From Amoebophrya sp. A120 (Eukaryota; Sar; Dinophyceae; Syndiniales; Amoebophryaceae): a stretch of DNA of 64,000 bases. The translations under genes and the position numbers were made by a program. Below the pieces are notes generated by a model. The model was not told the origin of the DNA. It was given only the letters and a program-made list of their open reading frames with translations, and ran no database searches. Location of the stretch: contig CAJINV010000018.1 in the NCBI GenBank assembly GCA_905178155.1, positions 972,609 through 1,036,608 on the forward strand, given 5' to 3'. Shown here piece by piece: positions 1 to 11,206 of this stretch; position 1 is the first letter of the stretch, and each line of letters begins with the position of its first letter.

Positions 1-218
1 ATGCATATTTCGCATGGGCTATGATGCCTGTAATGTATGACCTAGCATGACAGATTTTTTGCGGGCATCTTGATGCCTATCCCGCATGACAAATGCCCTC
101 TCCGCGGAGCAAAAACTGGACGCCTCTTGCTGCTCATGCAATACAGATTTTCTTAGATTCCAAAAATAGCATCACAAGTTGCATTCTTCCAGACATCCAG
201 GGATTTTTGCAATCCATA
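1..218. mobile_element. Introner, family A, truncated by window start
   Basis: Ends CCAGACATCC...TTGCAATCCATA, a diverged family A right end. The interior (catgacctagcatgacag) matches the interiors of other A copies. It is an intron of CRNKL1; the other end is outside the window. Confidence 0.75.
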
Positions 219-3200
219 CTTCACCGCGGTGTCGTACACCTTGCGGGTTTTCGGGTATCAAGTGCAAAAATGTCTGGGTCTGGAAGAGTGTAAACTTGTC
301 ATGCAGATTTTCCATGACCCATGAGGTCTGGAATGCGGCACTTAGCATGACAGACTCTGTGAGGTCTCTGCCATGCCTATCCTGCATGAGAAACTCCCTC
401 CCAACTTGGTCGAAAGTGGATAGCTTTTGGCACTCATGCAACACAGAGTTTTGTATGCTTCAGATTTACCATGACAAGTTACCACCTTCCAGACCCAGAC
501 ATATTTGCAATTCATATCGGGTAGTCCTCTGCCACCGTTTCCTCGAAAAGGGCGTAGTTGTACCACAGGTAGATGTACCGCTTCCAGTAGTCCTTCTGCG
601 CGACGGGCGGAAACTGGGCGATGGCGCGCTCGTAGAGTTCGCGAATCTGAGTGATGTCACCACCTTGCTCCTCGAGGCGGAGGTAATCAAACCAAGTGTC
701 GTAATCGCGAGGCTTGTCCTTCAGAGTCTCCTCATAAGCAAACCTGATACATATAAACGAATGTGGTTTATTTCAACAATGGAATTTCCATTTCCTGTCT
801 GCATGTGCATTATGAGGATATGTTTCATCACGGTAAAAATTCGTACCATGAACATGATGCGTCATTCACTTTAATATTATTCACGTAGCAGCACTGCAGA
901 TCAGAAGTATCCTGTACTTATTGTAGTTCTTGCTTCGTCAACTAAAAAGCTGAGCGAACGAGAAATCGCATGATGTTGACATTGCATCCTAAAGTCAAAT
1001 TCCGATTTCCTTACCTTCTTTTCTGCATGACCACGTCTTCGATTTGGTCCGGTTTTCCGTAGATTTTTTCGAAATTGACGTATTTTTGGTACAAATCCTC
1101 AGCCCGGTCCTTTGTGATGAGCTCCAGTCCGCCCTTAAAAATGGCCCGCGCCCGGTCGTACTCCTTAGCCCGGATCTATCGAATGCAAAAATGTCTGGGT
1201 CTGGAAGAATGCAAGGTTTGTCATGCATATTTCTCATGACCCATGATGCCTGTAATGCATGACCTAGCATCGCAGACTTTTAGGGGGCTTCATGATGCAC
1301 CTTCCGCATGAGAAACGCCCTGTCCGTGTAGCACAAAGCGCACCCCTCTTGCTGGTCATGCAATACAAACTTTTTTAGAGTCCGAAAACAGCATGACAAG
1401 TTGCATTCTTCCGGACCCAGCCATTTTTACATTTGATAGGATCTCAAAGTGCGCGAACTGGATGTAGAACTGCTCGTCAAGTTCGTTCCCCAAAAGCTCC
1501 AGTGCCTTTTCGTAGCCGGACCGCGTGCGCTTGATCTTCAGTGGGTCGTTGTTCGCGTGTCGCTCCTCGAATTTATCCTGTGCAAAAGTATCGCACTCGT
1601 ATTGCAATCATGCATTACAAATCTTGTACTTGTTCTTAAGCTAAATCCGCATTACAAATTTTTTTTCTCATGCTGAGGAAATTATTTGTGATGCATTTAT
1701 ACGAGTACGATAATTTTGCAGTGCATAGAATTTCACCAGCCGCAAAAACGTATCACGAGAAAAAAGTGTTACAGTTACACATTTGTTGGAGTTTCTGCAT
1801 CACAAATTTTCACTGTCTGGCAGAGAAAACTTGCAATGCGAAGATCATAAGGGAAAACAGGAAGGAAACGAGGCTGCCAAGCATTTCCTGCATGAGAAAA
1901 GTTGTCTGTGTTGCCGGTCGTGCAACACAATGTGTAACTGCAACACTTTTTTCTTGCGATAAAACGCCTGCTGCGTGCAGTGGCAGGAGACGTAGCGCTC
2001 GAACACGCGGCGTGCCCGGTCGATATGGATTGCAAAAATGTCTGGGTCTCGTCTGGAAGGTTGGAACTTGTCATGCTAAATCAGAATCATGCAAAAATCT
2101 GTGTTGCATGATTACCAAATGCTGTCCACTTTTGATCAAGTTGAGAGGCAGTTTGTCATGCAGGACAGGCATGATAGTGATCTCACGGAGCTTGTCATGC
2201 TAGGTACTCCATTACAGATCATGTGGGTCATGGAAAACCTGCATGACAAGTCTTGCAAAGTTCCAGACCCAGACATATTTGCACTTGATAGTCGATCTCG
2301 CCGCACCTCTCTTCAAACTTGGCGAATGACGTCCAGGCCTGAGTATTTCAGAAAATCGGTTTTTTTTTATCTAAGCGAAACACAAAGCTGAAAAGGATGT
2401 ACTGAAGAAGAAGAATGATGTCTCGTGCCTCGCATATCTCTTGCTATGTCATGTGCATCTTCTAGGATAACTACTTCTCATGCATATCAGATTAGGTTTT
2501 ATCCTTGCAGACAGGCGGTCTTCATACAGGAAATGGATGGAAAAAAGATTAATTCTAATTTTATATCATATTGTCGATAAAAAAAATTCTTTATCCTACG
2601 TTGTCTTCCGGCTCGAACTCCATCCATCTTTCAAAGATGGTTCTCGCGCCGCCGAAGTTCCCCAGCAATTCCTCCATGTAAGCGTATTTGTACCAGAACT
2701 GGTCGACCCGCGGCAAGTGCACCACGACGCGGTCGAACAAATTTCTTGCGTGGTTGATGAACCCCTCCTTCTGCTTATCCTGAGTAAAAACGTCCCCACA
2801 GCAGGGTTGTCATGCAAATGCGCAATGACAGGAATCGATTTGTAATGCGCAGCTCCATGAGAGGACTTTCCGATCGTGTTTTAATAGAATTTGTAATGCT
2901 GTAAACAGGATGTGGCAATTGCTTCCTCATGCGGCTTCTCTTGCCAATCAGCACTACACTGCAGAGGTAAAAAACCTGTGATGCGCAGCTCCCAAAACTT
3001 GGAGATTTGTGTTGGTAGATTCCCAACTTGATGACTATGGGATGGGGACGTTTTTGCTTAGGATACTGCTCGAACGTGATGTATTTCAGCCACACCGAGG
3101 TGCTATCAAATGTAAAAATGTCTGGGTCTGGAAGAATTCATGTTTGTCATGCTTGTCTGGCATGACTCTTGAATCTGTCATGCACGTTACCCAAGAGCTC

Positions 3201-4065
3201 CGTTTTTCTGTGATGCAGAAGCGCAGTTTGTCATGCGGAATAGGCAACACCGAGGAGCTCAGAAACTTGTCATGCTGAGCCAGCATTTGGAGCCTCATCA
3301 TGAGACGCCACCCAGCACCACAAGTTTCCAGACCCAGACATTCACATTTTTACATTTGATAGGTGCTGCTCATGTCCACGGTGAGGGCCCGCTCGAACAC
3401 GTTCCGGGCCCGCGCAAACTCCTTCATGCTGGCCTCGAACTGGGCGTACTTGGCCCAGGTGCCCATGTGTTGCCGGTTCATCCGGAGCGAGTCCTCGAAC
3501 TCCTTGCGCTTCCGGGCCTGGTAGCTCTGTATCAAAGTGAAAAAAGCCCCCACCCCATATTCAAAAGACAATTTGTGTTGCTGGATTTGTGTACACATCA
3601 AATGAGCTCTCTATTGCAGCAAGGGCGTGGCGGCATATTCGAAGCCCATTTGGGTGCGCATCCGGCTAGCAACTGAGCATGAGAGACAAGTCTGACATAT
3701 GCGAAAACGCATGGCAGACTCGCTGCACAATGCGCCACATGGGTGCCGTTTGCCTTGTACGCAAGACAAAGCTGATCTGTGATCACAAATCAGCATCACA
3801 AATTTCCTTTTCGATATGGGGAGGGGGGATTTTTCCTTACAATACTCTGCAGCTCGTCCTCCCCGATGATGTCCTGCTTCGGCTCCAGCCGCACGACGTT
3901 GGCGCGCTCCGTGGCCTCGCGAATCAGCTGCTCGGCCGTGATCTGTTGCTCCGCGGCGTTTTTGTTCAGCACCTGGGCCTTCTTCATGCCCATAAACCCG
4001 GTCTTCCCCTCGAAGTTCTTCTCGCGCTTCGTGAGCGCGGAAGAACGGAACGTATCGCCATACAT
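1..4065 (-). CDS. CRNKL1: Crooked neck-like splicing factor (Clf1/CRNKL1/Syf3), 3' end outside window
   Basis: HAT-repeat scaffold of the Prp19-associated (NineTeen) complex, needed in the nucleus for spliceosome activation. Starts at 4065 ([18 protein letters not shown]). Exons, 5' to 3': 4065-3845, 3529-3362, 3103-3066, 2775-2600, 2338-2291, 2023-1962, 1750-1728, 1573-1439, 1176-1015, 743-517 and 255-219, about 420 residues. Family-typical pieces in order are [113 protein letters not shown] and [17 protein letters not shown]. They follow the order of human and yeast homologues without gaps. Two introns are GT-AG (744-1014, 2339-2599). The other nine are introners with TAT...ATA ends. Notably, a core splicing factor is itself split mainly by non-canonical introns. 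Identification is secure; the C-terminal third lies outside. Confidence 0.93.
256..516. mobile_element. Introner, family A
   Basis: Family A TIR (core AAATGTCTGGGTCTGGAA, variant here). The flanking 5-bp repeat is TCGGG at 251-255 and 517-521. Removal joins CRNKL1 exons in frame ([18 protein letters not shown]). Confidence 0.9.
1177..1438. mobile_element. Introner, family A
   Basis: TIRs are ATGTCTGGGTCTGGAA and its complement (one mismatch). The flanking repeat is GGATC on both sides. Removal joins FAHFEI to [12 protein letters not shown] of CRNKL1. Confidence 0.93.
1574..1727. mobile_element. Introner, family B
   Basis: Short family B element (TIR like GCAAAAGTATCGTACTCGTA), 154 bp. The flanking repeat is GAATT on both sides. 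Removal gives [14 protein letters not shown] in CRNKL1. Confidence 0.92.
1751..1961. mobile_element. Introner, family C
   Basis: TIR AAAAGTGTTACAGTTACAC and its complement near the right end. Flanking repeat AAACG, length 211 bp. Only 23 bp of exon separates it from the family B element at 1574-1727. Confidence 0.92.
2024..2290. mobile_element. Introner, family A
   Basis: TIR GCAAAAATGTCTGGGTCT and complement; flanking repeat GTCGA. Removal gives [17 protein letters not shown] in CRNKL1. Confidence 0.92.
2776..3065. mobile_element. Introner, family D
   Basis: Family D (TIR like TAAAAACGTCCCCACCCCAT), 290 bp; flanking repeat CTGCT. Removal joins YITFEQ to [14 protein letters not shown] of CRNKL1. 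Confidence 0.92.
3104..3361. mobile_element. Introner, family A
   Basis: TIRs begin TATCAAATGTAAAAATGTCT; flanking repeat GGTGC. Removal gives [15 protein letters not shown] in CRNKL1. Its interior is nearly identical to the copy at 26863-27114. Confidence 0.94.
3530..3844. mobile_element. Introner, family E
   Basis: Family E (TIR like AAAAATCCCCCCTCCCCATA), 315 bp; flanking repeat CTCTG. Removal gives [15 protein letters not shown] in CRNKL1. A GT-AG choice at this junction would shift the frame. Confidence 0.93.
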
Positions 4066-6218
4066 CTTGGGGTAAGCGGGGGGGACTAAAACTAAAGCGA
4101 AAAGTACGTGAAACTAGGGGTGGAACTACAAGTAGGGGCTTTAACGATTCAAAAAATTATGAGACAAGAAGATGGCTCGCCTGTTCTTCTAGAACACCTA
4201 CTTAGAACTGATGAAACAAGCTCCTACAAAAAGAGCACAAGCACTGTTGATGCTTATGCTACAGTGACTGCACTCGGGGTTGAGGACAATACTGATGTCC
4301 ATTGGAAGTTGCTACGTTTAGTTTTTCTTCTTTGGGTCAGGGTCGCTGAGGAGATAGATTCCACTTTTCAAAGATGTTGAGCAAATCAATTGTGCGTCTC
4401 TGGCCGCAAGACAACGAACCAAAAGCAGGCGCGAGGAAATTATATGACGCAGCGTGTCGTGAGGACTTTTTGTACCTCTACTATTGTAGTAGAAGTATTC
4501 GGTATTCCTTTAAAGGGCGAGGATCTGAAAATCAAAAATAAAAGATATTTTCACTTCCTTCTTTGTTTAGATTTCAAGTTTGACTTCGATCGCGATCGGA
4601 AATCGTACTTACAATCTATCCCTAGCGCGACACACTGGGCAGGAACTTTGTTGACCGTGCGATTCTAGTTCTTCTATTTATGCGACATCGTGAACAAATA
4701 GATCGCGAGGCCGGATCTTTCATCTGCGTTGTGCGTTTCCCACGACTTCGCGTTCGCACGCGAGATGGCAGATTGGCAACATTTTGATTTTCTTCACAGG
4801 AGTTTTTTACATACTCGATTGGAACTTGTATTCGTTCCCAGGCATTTTCAAAAATACCATCATAACGAGAAGCAGAACGTCGACGCTATGATGTGTCATC
4901 AGCAGCAGAAAAGATACTTAAAATAGGAGCCTGGTGCAATCGTGCGATACGCAGTTGAAGATCATTTCCTCGCGAATGATCACGACTTTGCAGCTCGAGA
5001 TTGATTTCTTCATGGTAAAATTTCTTCGAAAGTATTTTCATGTCTTCAAAGGCAGAACGCTACAGCACTTGCTCATCGTGGAACAACGTTCGCGCCATGC
5101 GAATTGATCTCCTCTTCCGCATCGGTAAGGTCGTAATCGCGTCGCTTTCTTTTCATGGTGTGCAGAACGCGCCATCAAACTCAAACTGTACTGCCACATT
5201 GCATTTTCGGCATAAGTAATAGTATAAATCATTCGGCAGCACCCTCGTCTTGCTTTGTTCTACTCGTGCGTGGATAGTTAGCAGGTGATATGTTCGACCG
5301 GCGTGTGCTAGTCGTGTCCTCCTGACTAGTAGAGCCGACGCTATCCAAAGAGCATTTTATCGAATGCAAGTCGGAGGGTTTGCGTCTGATGCACGCTTCT
5401 GCTTCATCTGTGAAGATACACATAGACTGTCGGGCTCAGTTCGTAAGTACTTCTACGGCGATGAGAGACATAAGGTAAGAACGTGGTGCTTTGGAGGCTC
5501 CTGTCGTACACACACGCTCTTGAACGTCGTTCTAGTGTGGACCACGCACTTACTACGCCTTTTTCCCCTAACTACCTTCAAGTCTTCATATTAGCTGCTC
5601 GTGATTCAGAATATTTATACGACGGACTGTGAAACACTTGCTTCATTCATTTACATTTTCATTTTGTTGTTGTTCATCGATCATGATAAAGAAAACGCAT
5701 ACGACAATACTATTAGGACGGTTTCTCTTTCTCAACAAACTTTTTCGATATGGATATATGTGTACTTCCCGGAATATAAGTACTTTTCGCTGGAAGGAAC
5801 TGCGAATCGAAGTGACGCGCCCCGTGTGAAGAAATTGCAGGTGAATGTCATGAATACGGAACAAAAAGCGATTGGAATAAATAAGTAAATCGTAAAAGTC
5901 GGAATGATGTCACATTAGCAATGTGAAATTCTGCTCAAAGCGTGTGAGTACTTCTCATTGTATGAATGCATAGGAAAAGTGAAAGGGTGTCGGAACTTTC
6001 AAAAAAGATATTGTAAAATTATGATAATCATTGTACCTCTACTTTCGTCGAAAGAACCTTCTGAATTAACCAAAACCGAGCGGCGTTTCGTGGTACTCAA
6101 GAGTAATTCTCCTCTTCATACAGAACCCCAAAGAGCAAGAGTTCTGCTTCTGTTAAGTTTTCTTCATCTTTGTCCGTGTAGTTGAAGTGGCAAAAGAATC
6201 GTGTCAGCTGAAGGAGCT
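4066..6218. other. Intergenic region, no supported gene
   Basis: Upstream of CRNKL1 and downstream of the polyglutamine gene. Short reading frames occur on both strands, but none shows splice-consistent extension or a recognisable domain. No introner terminus was seen. A plus-strand frame at 5364-5594 is followed by GTAAG but could not be connected to a second exon. On the minus strand, 6097-6230 stays open in a second frame and could belong to the 3' end of the neighbouring gene. Confidence 0.5.
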
Positions 6219-7091
6219 TCAGTGACGAGGGCACATCCAGACGCGCTGCCATTGATTGTATTCGGCAAGAAACAACTGCGTCGCAGGGGCATAAAGATAA
6301 AACGGTGTCAGGTCGGGATTCAACACCGGGCTCCCGTCCGGATTGACCATCTGCAGAATTGACCACCCCGGCGGATTTGCATTTGGGCCTAAGGGCTTTG
6401 TAATTGTATCATGCTGAAAAGAACGAGACATCGACACCATGCTGCAGTGCCTCTGAGTCGGATATGTAGATGACGACTCACTTCTCTCGTCGTCGTCCTG
6501 CGATTGTGTTAATTAGGTACTCACTTTTTGACATGCGGACTCCTTACAGTTCGATGACTTTTGATTTCATACAACAACATGGCGTCTCGTCTACTTTTCA
6601 TGGTGATAAACCTGCCCGACACTATAGCCCTGGTCGCCCGCCTTCTTGTAACAAACTACCGGGGGATCCGGAGAAAACTGCGCCGGGAGCTGGTGGTGTT
6701 GCGGCTGCTGCAGTTGTTGCTGCTGCTGCTGCTGCTGCAGTTGTTGCTGCTGCTGCAGAAGTTGTTGCTGCTGCCATTGTTGCTGCTGCCGTTGCTGATG
6801 CTGCAGTTGGTGCTGCTGCAGTTGTTGCTGCAGCTGTTGCTGCTGCAGTTGGTGCTGCTGGAGTTGTTGCTGCTGCTGCTGCAGTTGTCGCTGCTGCTGG
6901 CGCTGCTGCTGCAGGTGTTGCTCCTGCTGATGCTGCAGTTGTTGCTGCAGGATGTGCTGTTCCGGCCCGCTTTTAGAAGCGGGCGGCGGTGGCGGCGGTG
7001 CCGGCGGTGGCGCCACGGGCTGCTTCGTCCTGTGATGGAATATAAATAAGTTCAAGTTCCACTTCTTGGGGAGTTTTCTCATGATTTTCAT
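6219..7091 (-). CDS. Polyglutamine-rich protein of unknown function
   Basis: Two exons: 7091-6612 and 6413-6219, joined by a GT-AG intron (6414-6611) that keeps the frame (DQGYSVGQ to HDTITKPLGPNANPPGW). The N-terminal exon has a proline run (VAPPPAPPPPPPASKSG) and then about 90 residues dominated by Gln with scattered Leu and His. The second exon is not low-complexity (SILQMVNPDGSPVLNPDLTP) and ends MCPRH-stop. The start at 7091 (MKIMRKLPKKWN) is the simplest choice. An acceptor at 7030 would remove it, and an exon at 7095-7385 (MWMPPVLRRAFSDCNF, donor near 7135 or 7170) may be the true 5' end, but its splice phase does not match. No known domain. Gln tracts of this kind occur in transcription and mRNA-decay factors; no specific role is claimed. 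Confidence 0.55.
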
Positions 7092-7470
7092 GCATCATGT
7101 TATGCAAGATCTATCTTCGTTCGGCTCACCAGGCTCAAACTCGCTCACTGGCCCATAAAGATGCGAGTCCTTACCTTTCTCGGCGCGCATATCAATCACG
7201 TAAGCGTTTATTTTCTCTTCAACCTCTAAATTCACACATCCACGACAACTGCTTTTGAAACTACAAGCATCTCCGTAAGAAGTCTGTTCTCTGCGTTGCG
7301 ATGTGCGTGATTGCGACCGAGGTCGCCGCGTGCCCGTGAAGTTGCAATCAGAAAACGCACGACGCAGCACAGGCGGCATCCACATTCAATTACAGTTGAT
7401 ACTTCCAGTGAATTTGATTGCGTCCTAGAAAACCCATAAATCTCATTGAAATAATTGGTGCCGCCTAAGG

Positions 7471-10004
7471 TTAAATATATTGCAATGCAAAATCAAAATA
7501 GAAGTTTAAGTAGATCACTGTAGGCGGAGCGAACTGCATAGACCCGATGGTCCGTCGCGGCGTCATATTCAATTCATTGTTTGTCTTTCCGACCCTAGTA
7601 TGGAACATTAGCAAAAAACTGTACCCCGGATCACGAATTTTGAAAAGCTTAGCCCCGTTCTGGCAGACCAAATCGACTTCTTGGGTGAATAGCTTCTGAT
7701 TGGGCGGACGAGACACGTGCGTGGAAATCCACACTTTACCGTTCGAATCTAAGTTATACTCGACGCTCTGCCCGGCACGCAAGACTGGAAATTCCACCCA
7801 CCGCACTGCCTGTGTTCCCGGCAGGACTGCGGCAGGACTGGGAATTGCATGTGCTGCAGGGCGCTGCTGCTGAGGTCCCCGACCGAAAATGTTCAACTGC
7901 ACCTGTACGTTTGGGCTTGGCATCAAGGAGGCGAGGGCTTGCATCGGGGTAGCCAGGTGCTTCTCCACATCCGAATCCCGATGCCAGCGGAGCTCCCGGA
8001 ACAAAACATCGTCGTAGCGGATGGTTCTGGTTGCGGCGCCAGTGCCCTTCAATAAAGTCAAGGACGACGCAAGGTTTTCCCACGCACCAGCATAAAGAGG
8101 CGAAGAAAACACGAACAACCCGAGAGCATTTTCTCCAGTGTTCTTGTGCTCGGCGCGAAATGCGATTTCGTCTTGTTTCATCGGCTGGTGACTCCGGACA
8201 TAGAAGTCGAGATTGTTTTTTTGAAGCCAGGAATTTACGTCGTTGGCAAAAGGCCCAAACATGTCGCCACAGCGGGACCAATGTCCGGCCGGCGCGGGAT
8301 CTGCCCACATGAGCACATTGAAACATTTTGGAGTTGGAGGTTGAAGGGGATTGTGGTCATGATATGGCGCGACACAGTCCCACACTCCGTTCTGGGTCGG
8401 TGTCGTTTTAAAGAAGTGGGGCTCAATGATGAAAGAAGCGCCCGGCTTTGCACATTGCGCATTTTGAAGCTTCTCGGAGCACAGCTCTTGATGTGGCCGC
8501 TTTTCCGCCGGCGCCAGCCACAATGGTCCACGCAGCAAGTTTATCTTGGAAAGCTCAGATGTGCTTAGCAGGATCGGTGAGAAGCCAGCATGGATCAGCA
8601 GAGTCTTGCCGTAAACAATCGCGGCCTGCGGTAGCAATGGAAAAACCGTTGCGAAGGCAAAGCCGTGCCAGGAGTAATATCGGGTCTCCACAGTGCCGAC
8701 AGCCTTGACCACAGTTTGTCTTGTTGAGAGGAGGTTGACACTCTCTCGATCGTTTTCGTTGTACATCGTACTGACCCCAAAAGTTTCGTGATTTCCCCGG
8801 AGAAGCGTCACTTTGCTCGGAAACTCTGCTCCTGCTTCCGTGCAAAATCTTGAGTCAAACTTGCTCATGCATGTGTTCACTCCGCAGAGGCGGGCTGTAC
8901 GTCACCGCGGAAACTAGGCAGCGCGTCGCGGCGCTTTTTTTCAACGGGAGCGACTAGCACGGCTCGCTAGGCTTCTGCCCCCACATCTCTTTTGGCCGTC
9001 GCCACCTCGAAAACGAACACGAGAGGTTTCCGCTATTTGGATCTCGATGTGATGAAGCACAGAGCCTTTTAAAGCTGAACATTAGGTCAGATGCTGTTGT
9101 TAGGCGCGCCAGGCGCAGGCACTGGCACATGCCGCGCTGGTCTACCCAAAAATAAACATCCTGGGCGCTGACGCGTAAAAAGCGAAAATGGTAGGCGATC
9201 GCGCATCTTCCGCCCATGATCTACTTTGCGATTGCGACAACATATATTATAAATAAATATAAATATTATGCTCACACAATGCATGATTTTTTGACTCAGT
9301 TCTTTGCTTGAATACTGCAACCACAGCACGTACAGAAGCGTGTTGTAGCTGTCGCCTGTTAGGGGGGCACGGTCCATGAAATCTCCAAGAAAAACGATGC
9401 GACCCTCCACCTTGTCTCCCCAAAAATTTCCAGGAGCTGCGTTCGGTTCGCCGGGCACCGGCAGGAACGCCATCGCGAGAAGCAAATCCGGAAAGGCACC
9501 GTGCAAGTCCCCAAAAACGTGCACGAATTCACAGTTTTTTTGGTTCTGGGGAATTCGCTTCAGTTTGGACGACGAGCCAGGCACGCCGCAAATGTTTTCC
9601 AGCAGCGGCAGGTGAAGCGATTGTCCGTTTCCGTCGGGGCAGAAATGCTTTCCAAATTGCTGTGCTTTTCCCGTCAGAAACGCAGTGTACTGCTCGGAAA
9701 TTTTGAACGCGATTCCGGGGTCTTGCAATATTTTCCGGGTCTGGCCGGCGTCTTTGAAAGCACGCGCTGGGTGGAGATAATACCAGGGCAGGTGTTCCGA
9801 TTTCACCATTTCGATACCATCCGGGTGTGGTAGTTGAAGTTCAACTTGAGGTTGAGCGCCGACTTGCAGAAAATCAGACGCCGCGATCGACGGGCCAAAA
9901 GCCCCAATCTCCGAGGACGACGGCGAGAGCTGCTCCGTGACATTCCCCAGGTGGAGCTGCGTATCCACGGGAAATACGTCTGGTGTTCTCCTGGAAGAGT
10001 GCAA
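7471..10004 (-). CDS. PPP-family serine/threonine phosphatase, divergent
   Basis: Calcineurin-like phosphoesterase fold of the PPP type, which uses two metal ions to dephosphorylate Ser/Thr proteins. Exon 1 (about 10004-9278) carries FVHVFGDLHGAFPD (GDxHG) and RIVFLGDFMDRAPL (GDxxDR). Exon 2 (8894-7471) carries VTLLRGNHETFG (GNHE), LLIHAGFSP (HGG motif changed to HAG) and FYVRSHQPMKQ (RAH-type histidine). The motifs are in family order with usual spacing, but the Gly after GDFMDR is replaced by Ala, so it is not PP1 or PP2A proper. The intron at about 8895-9277 is GT-AG; donor GTGTGAGC and acceptor TACAG keep the frame. Residues after the catalytic core (about 180) are unassigned. The 5' end is unclear: a degenerate family A element seems to lie at 9962-10290, so the first exon may be further upstream, possibly in the 10475-11206 frame. 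Confidence 0.8.
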
Positions 10005-10290
10005 ACTTGTGATGCGTCGTCCCGTGGGTCATGCAAAAATCTGCCTTGCAGGTAGACAGCAAAATACAGCGGCCTACTTTTGGTCGAGCTGAAGAGGGGA
10101 CGCTTGGTCTCATGCTCCTGGATGGATTGATCATTACGCTGTGAAAACTCTACCGTCTCCATGGTGTCGGGTCCTGCATAGGTATGACACGCGCTGCAGT
10201 CATCCCCAAGCGTAGCACGAAAAGCTTCAGGACCAAGAACCTCCATAGCCAACTACATCTTCCAGGAGGCCCAGACATGATGATGTAAAT
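9962..10290. mobile_element. Probable degenerate introner, family A
   Basis: The left end has TATCC, then ACGTCTGGTG and CTGGAAGAGTGCAAACTTGT, matching family A with small insertions. The right end has CTTCCAGGAGGCCCAGACAT. No clear flanking 5-bp repeat. It overlaps the uncertain 5' end of the phosphatase gene, and a 149-codon frame inside it (9803-10252) is probably not a protein. Confidence 0.45.
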
Positions 10291-10474
10291 CTATTCGAGG
10301 TAGTCCCCTTAGATTATCCTCTTCCGTCCTCTAAGTCTCATGATTGCTTGGATTGGTAGTCTTTCGTTGTTGTTGTTTGTTTGAAAGGAGAGCGCTGAAG
10401 ATGTATTGCTGCTGCTTGTTGTTTTTGCTGATCCTGTTGCTGCGCCTGTGGTGATGTCTCGCCATAGATTTCGA

Positions 10475-11206
10475 TCAAGGCAGTCCTTTACTGTTGCTCG
10501 CTTTCGATTGAGATCCGCGTTGATTTCTGCTATCCAGGTCTTTGTTGCTCCTTGCCCTTTTTTTGTCTTGGCGTGACATATCAATATTAAGTATTTGCGG
10601 TTGATGATACTGCACGATGGACGGCTGCAAGAAGAAAGAAGGACCCACTTCACCCGTGTTCTTCGACCCCCCCAGGTCCGCGAAAGAGGATTGGTCCGAC
10701 GACACGACGTCTCGATCTTGTCCATCGTCATCGTCCAAGAACTGATCATCCTGCGCGGCACCAGAAAAATCGACACCAGCAGTACTTTCCTGCGCAGGGA
10801 CTTCGGCCGCGCCACCAGAAAATAAATCGGCATCCAACAACCCCCCGCCCTCTTCGCCGTCCACAGGCAGGGCCGCGGCGTCGGCAGCTGACGAGAGGGT
10901 CGCGACGACGTTCGGCGAGGCGGGAGCAGCGGCGGCCCCATTCTTCTCTTGGTTTTGACCGCGCTTCGCCATGAAGCCTTTGCGTTCGGCGTGCAGGGTC
11001 GGGAAAAACAGGGTCGTGCCACTGAGGAACGCCGCGGGCAGCATTTTCGAAGCGGAGAACCGGAACCGGCCGCTGGTGGGGGAATAGCTCGTTTGGAAGG
11101 TCGTCATGATGTTCTTGTTCACGCACTTGCTTAAAATCAAGTGGCTTGCTTCGTCAGATAAGCTTGGACTCGCCACGGTGGTAAGGTTGGCGAGGAAAAA
11201 GTACAA
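10475..11206 (-). CDS. Hypothetical acidic low-complexity protein
   Basis: Open frame of 243 codons, not recognised. It starts MYFFLANLTTVASPS; later in-frame Met codons (MTTFQTSYSP, MLPAAFLSG) are possible starts. The middle is Ala/Gly/Asp/Glu-rich with an acidic patch (FLDDDDGQDRDV). The C-terminal part is basic and Ser-rich (SRQDKKRARSNKDLDSRNQR). Composition and GC content resemble coding exons of the neighbours and differ from the AT-rich sequence on its 5' side. It could be an independent gene or the 5' part of the phosphatase gene, whose 5' end is only about 500 bp downstream on the same strand. No intron or introner is seen inside it. Confidence 0.45.
   Translation of the reverse strand: MYFFLANLTTVASPSLSDEASHLILSKCVNKNIMTTFQTSYSPTSGRFRFSASKMLPAAFLSGTTLFFPTLHAERKGFMAKRGQNQEKNGAAAAPASPNVVATLSSAADAAALPVDGEEGGGLLDADLFSGGAAEVPAQESTAGVDFSGAAQDDQFLDDDDGQDRDVVSSDQSSFADLGGSKNTGEVGPSFFLQPSIVQYHQPQILNIDMSRQDKKRARSNKDLDSRNQRGSQSKASNSKGLP

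Noticed and set aside
1670-2203. 177-codon plus-strand frame
   Set aside because: It runs across two introners and CRNKL1 exons read on the wrong strand; similar frames recur wherever the same families occur.
6470-7049. Plus-strand Ala- or Leu-rich frames
   Set aside because: They are the complement of the CAG-type repeat that encodes the minus-strand polyglutamine tract; the same holds for plus-strand Leu/Ala frames at 52.6-54.9 kb.
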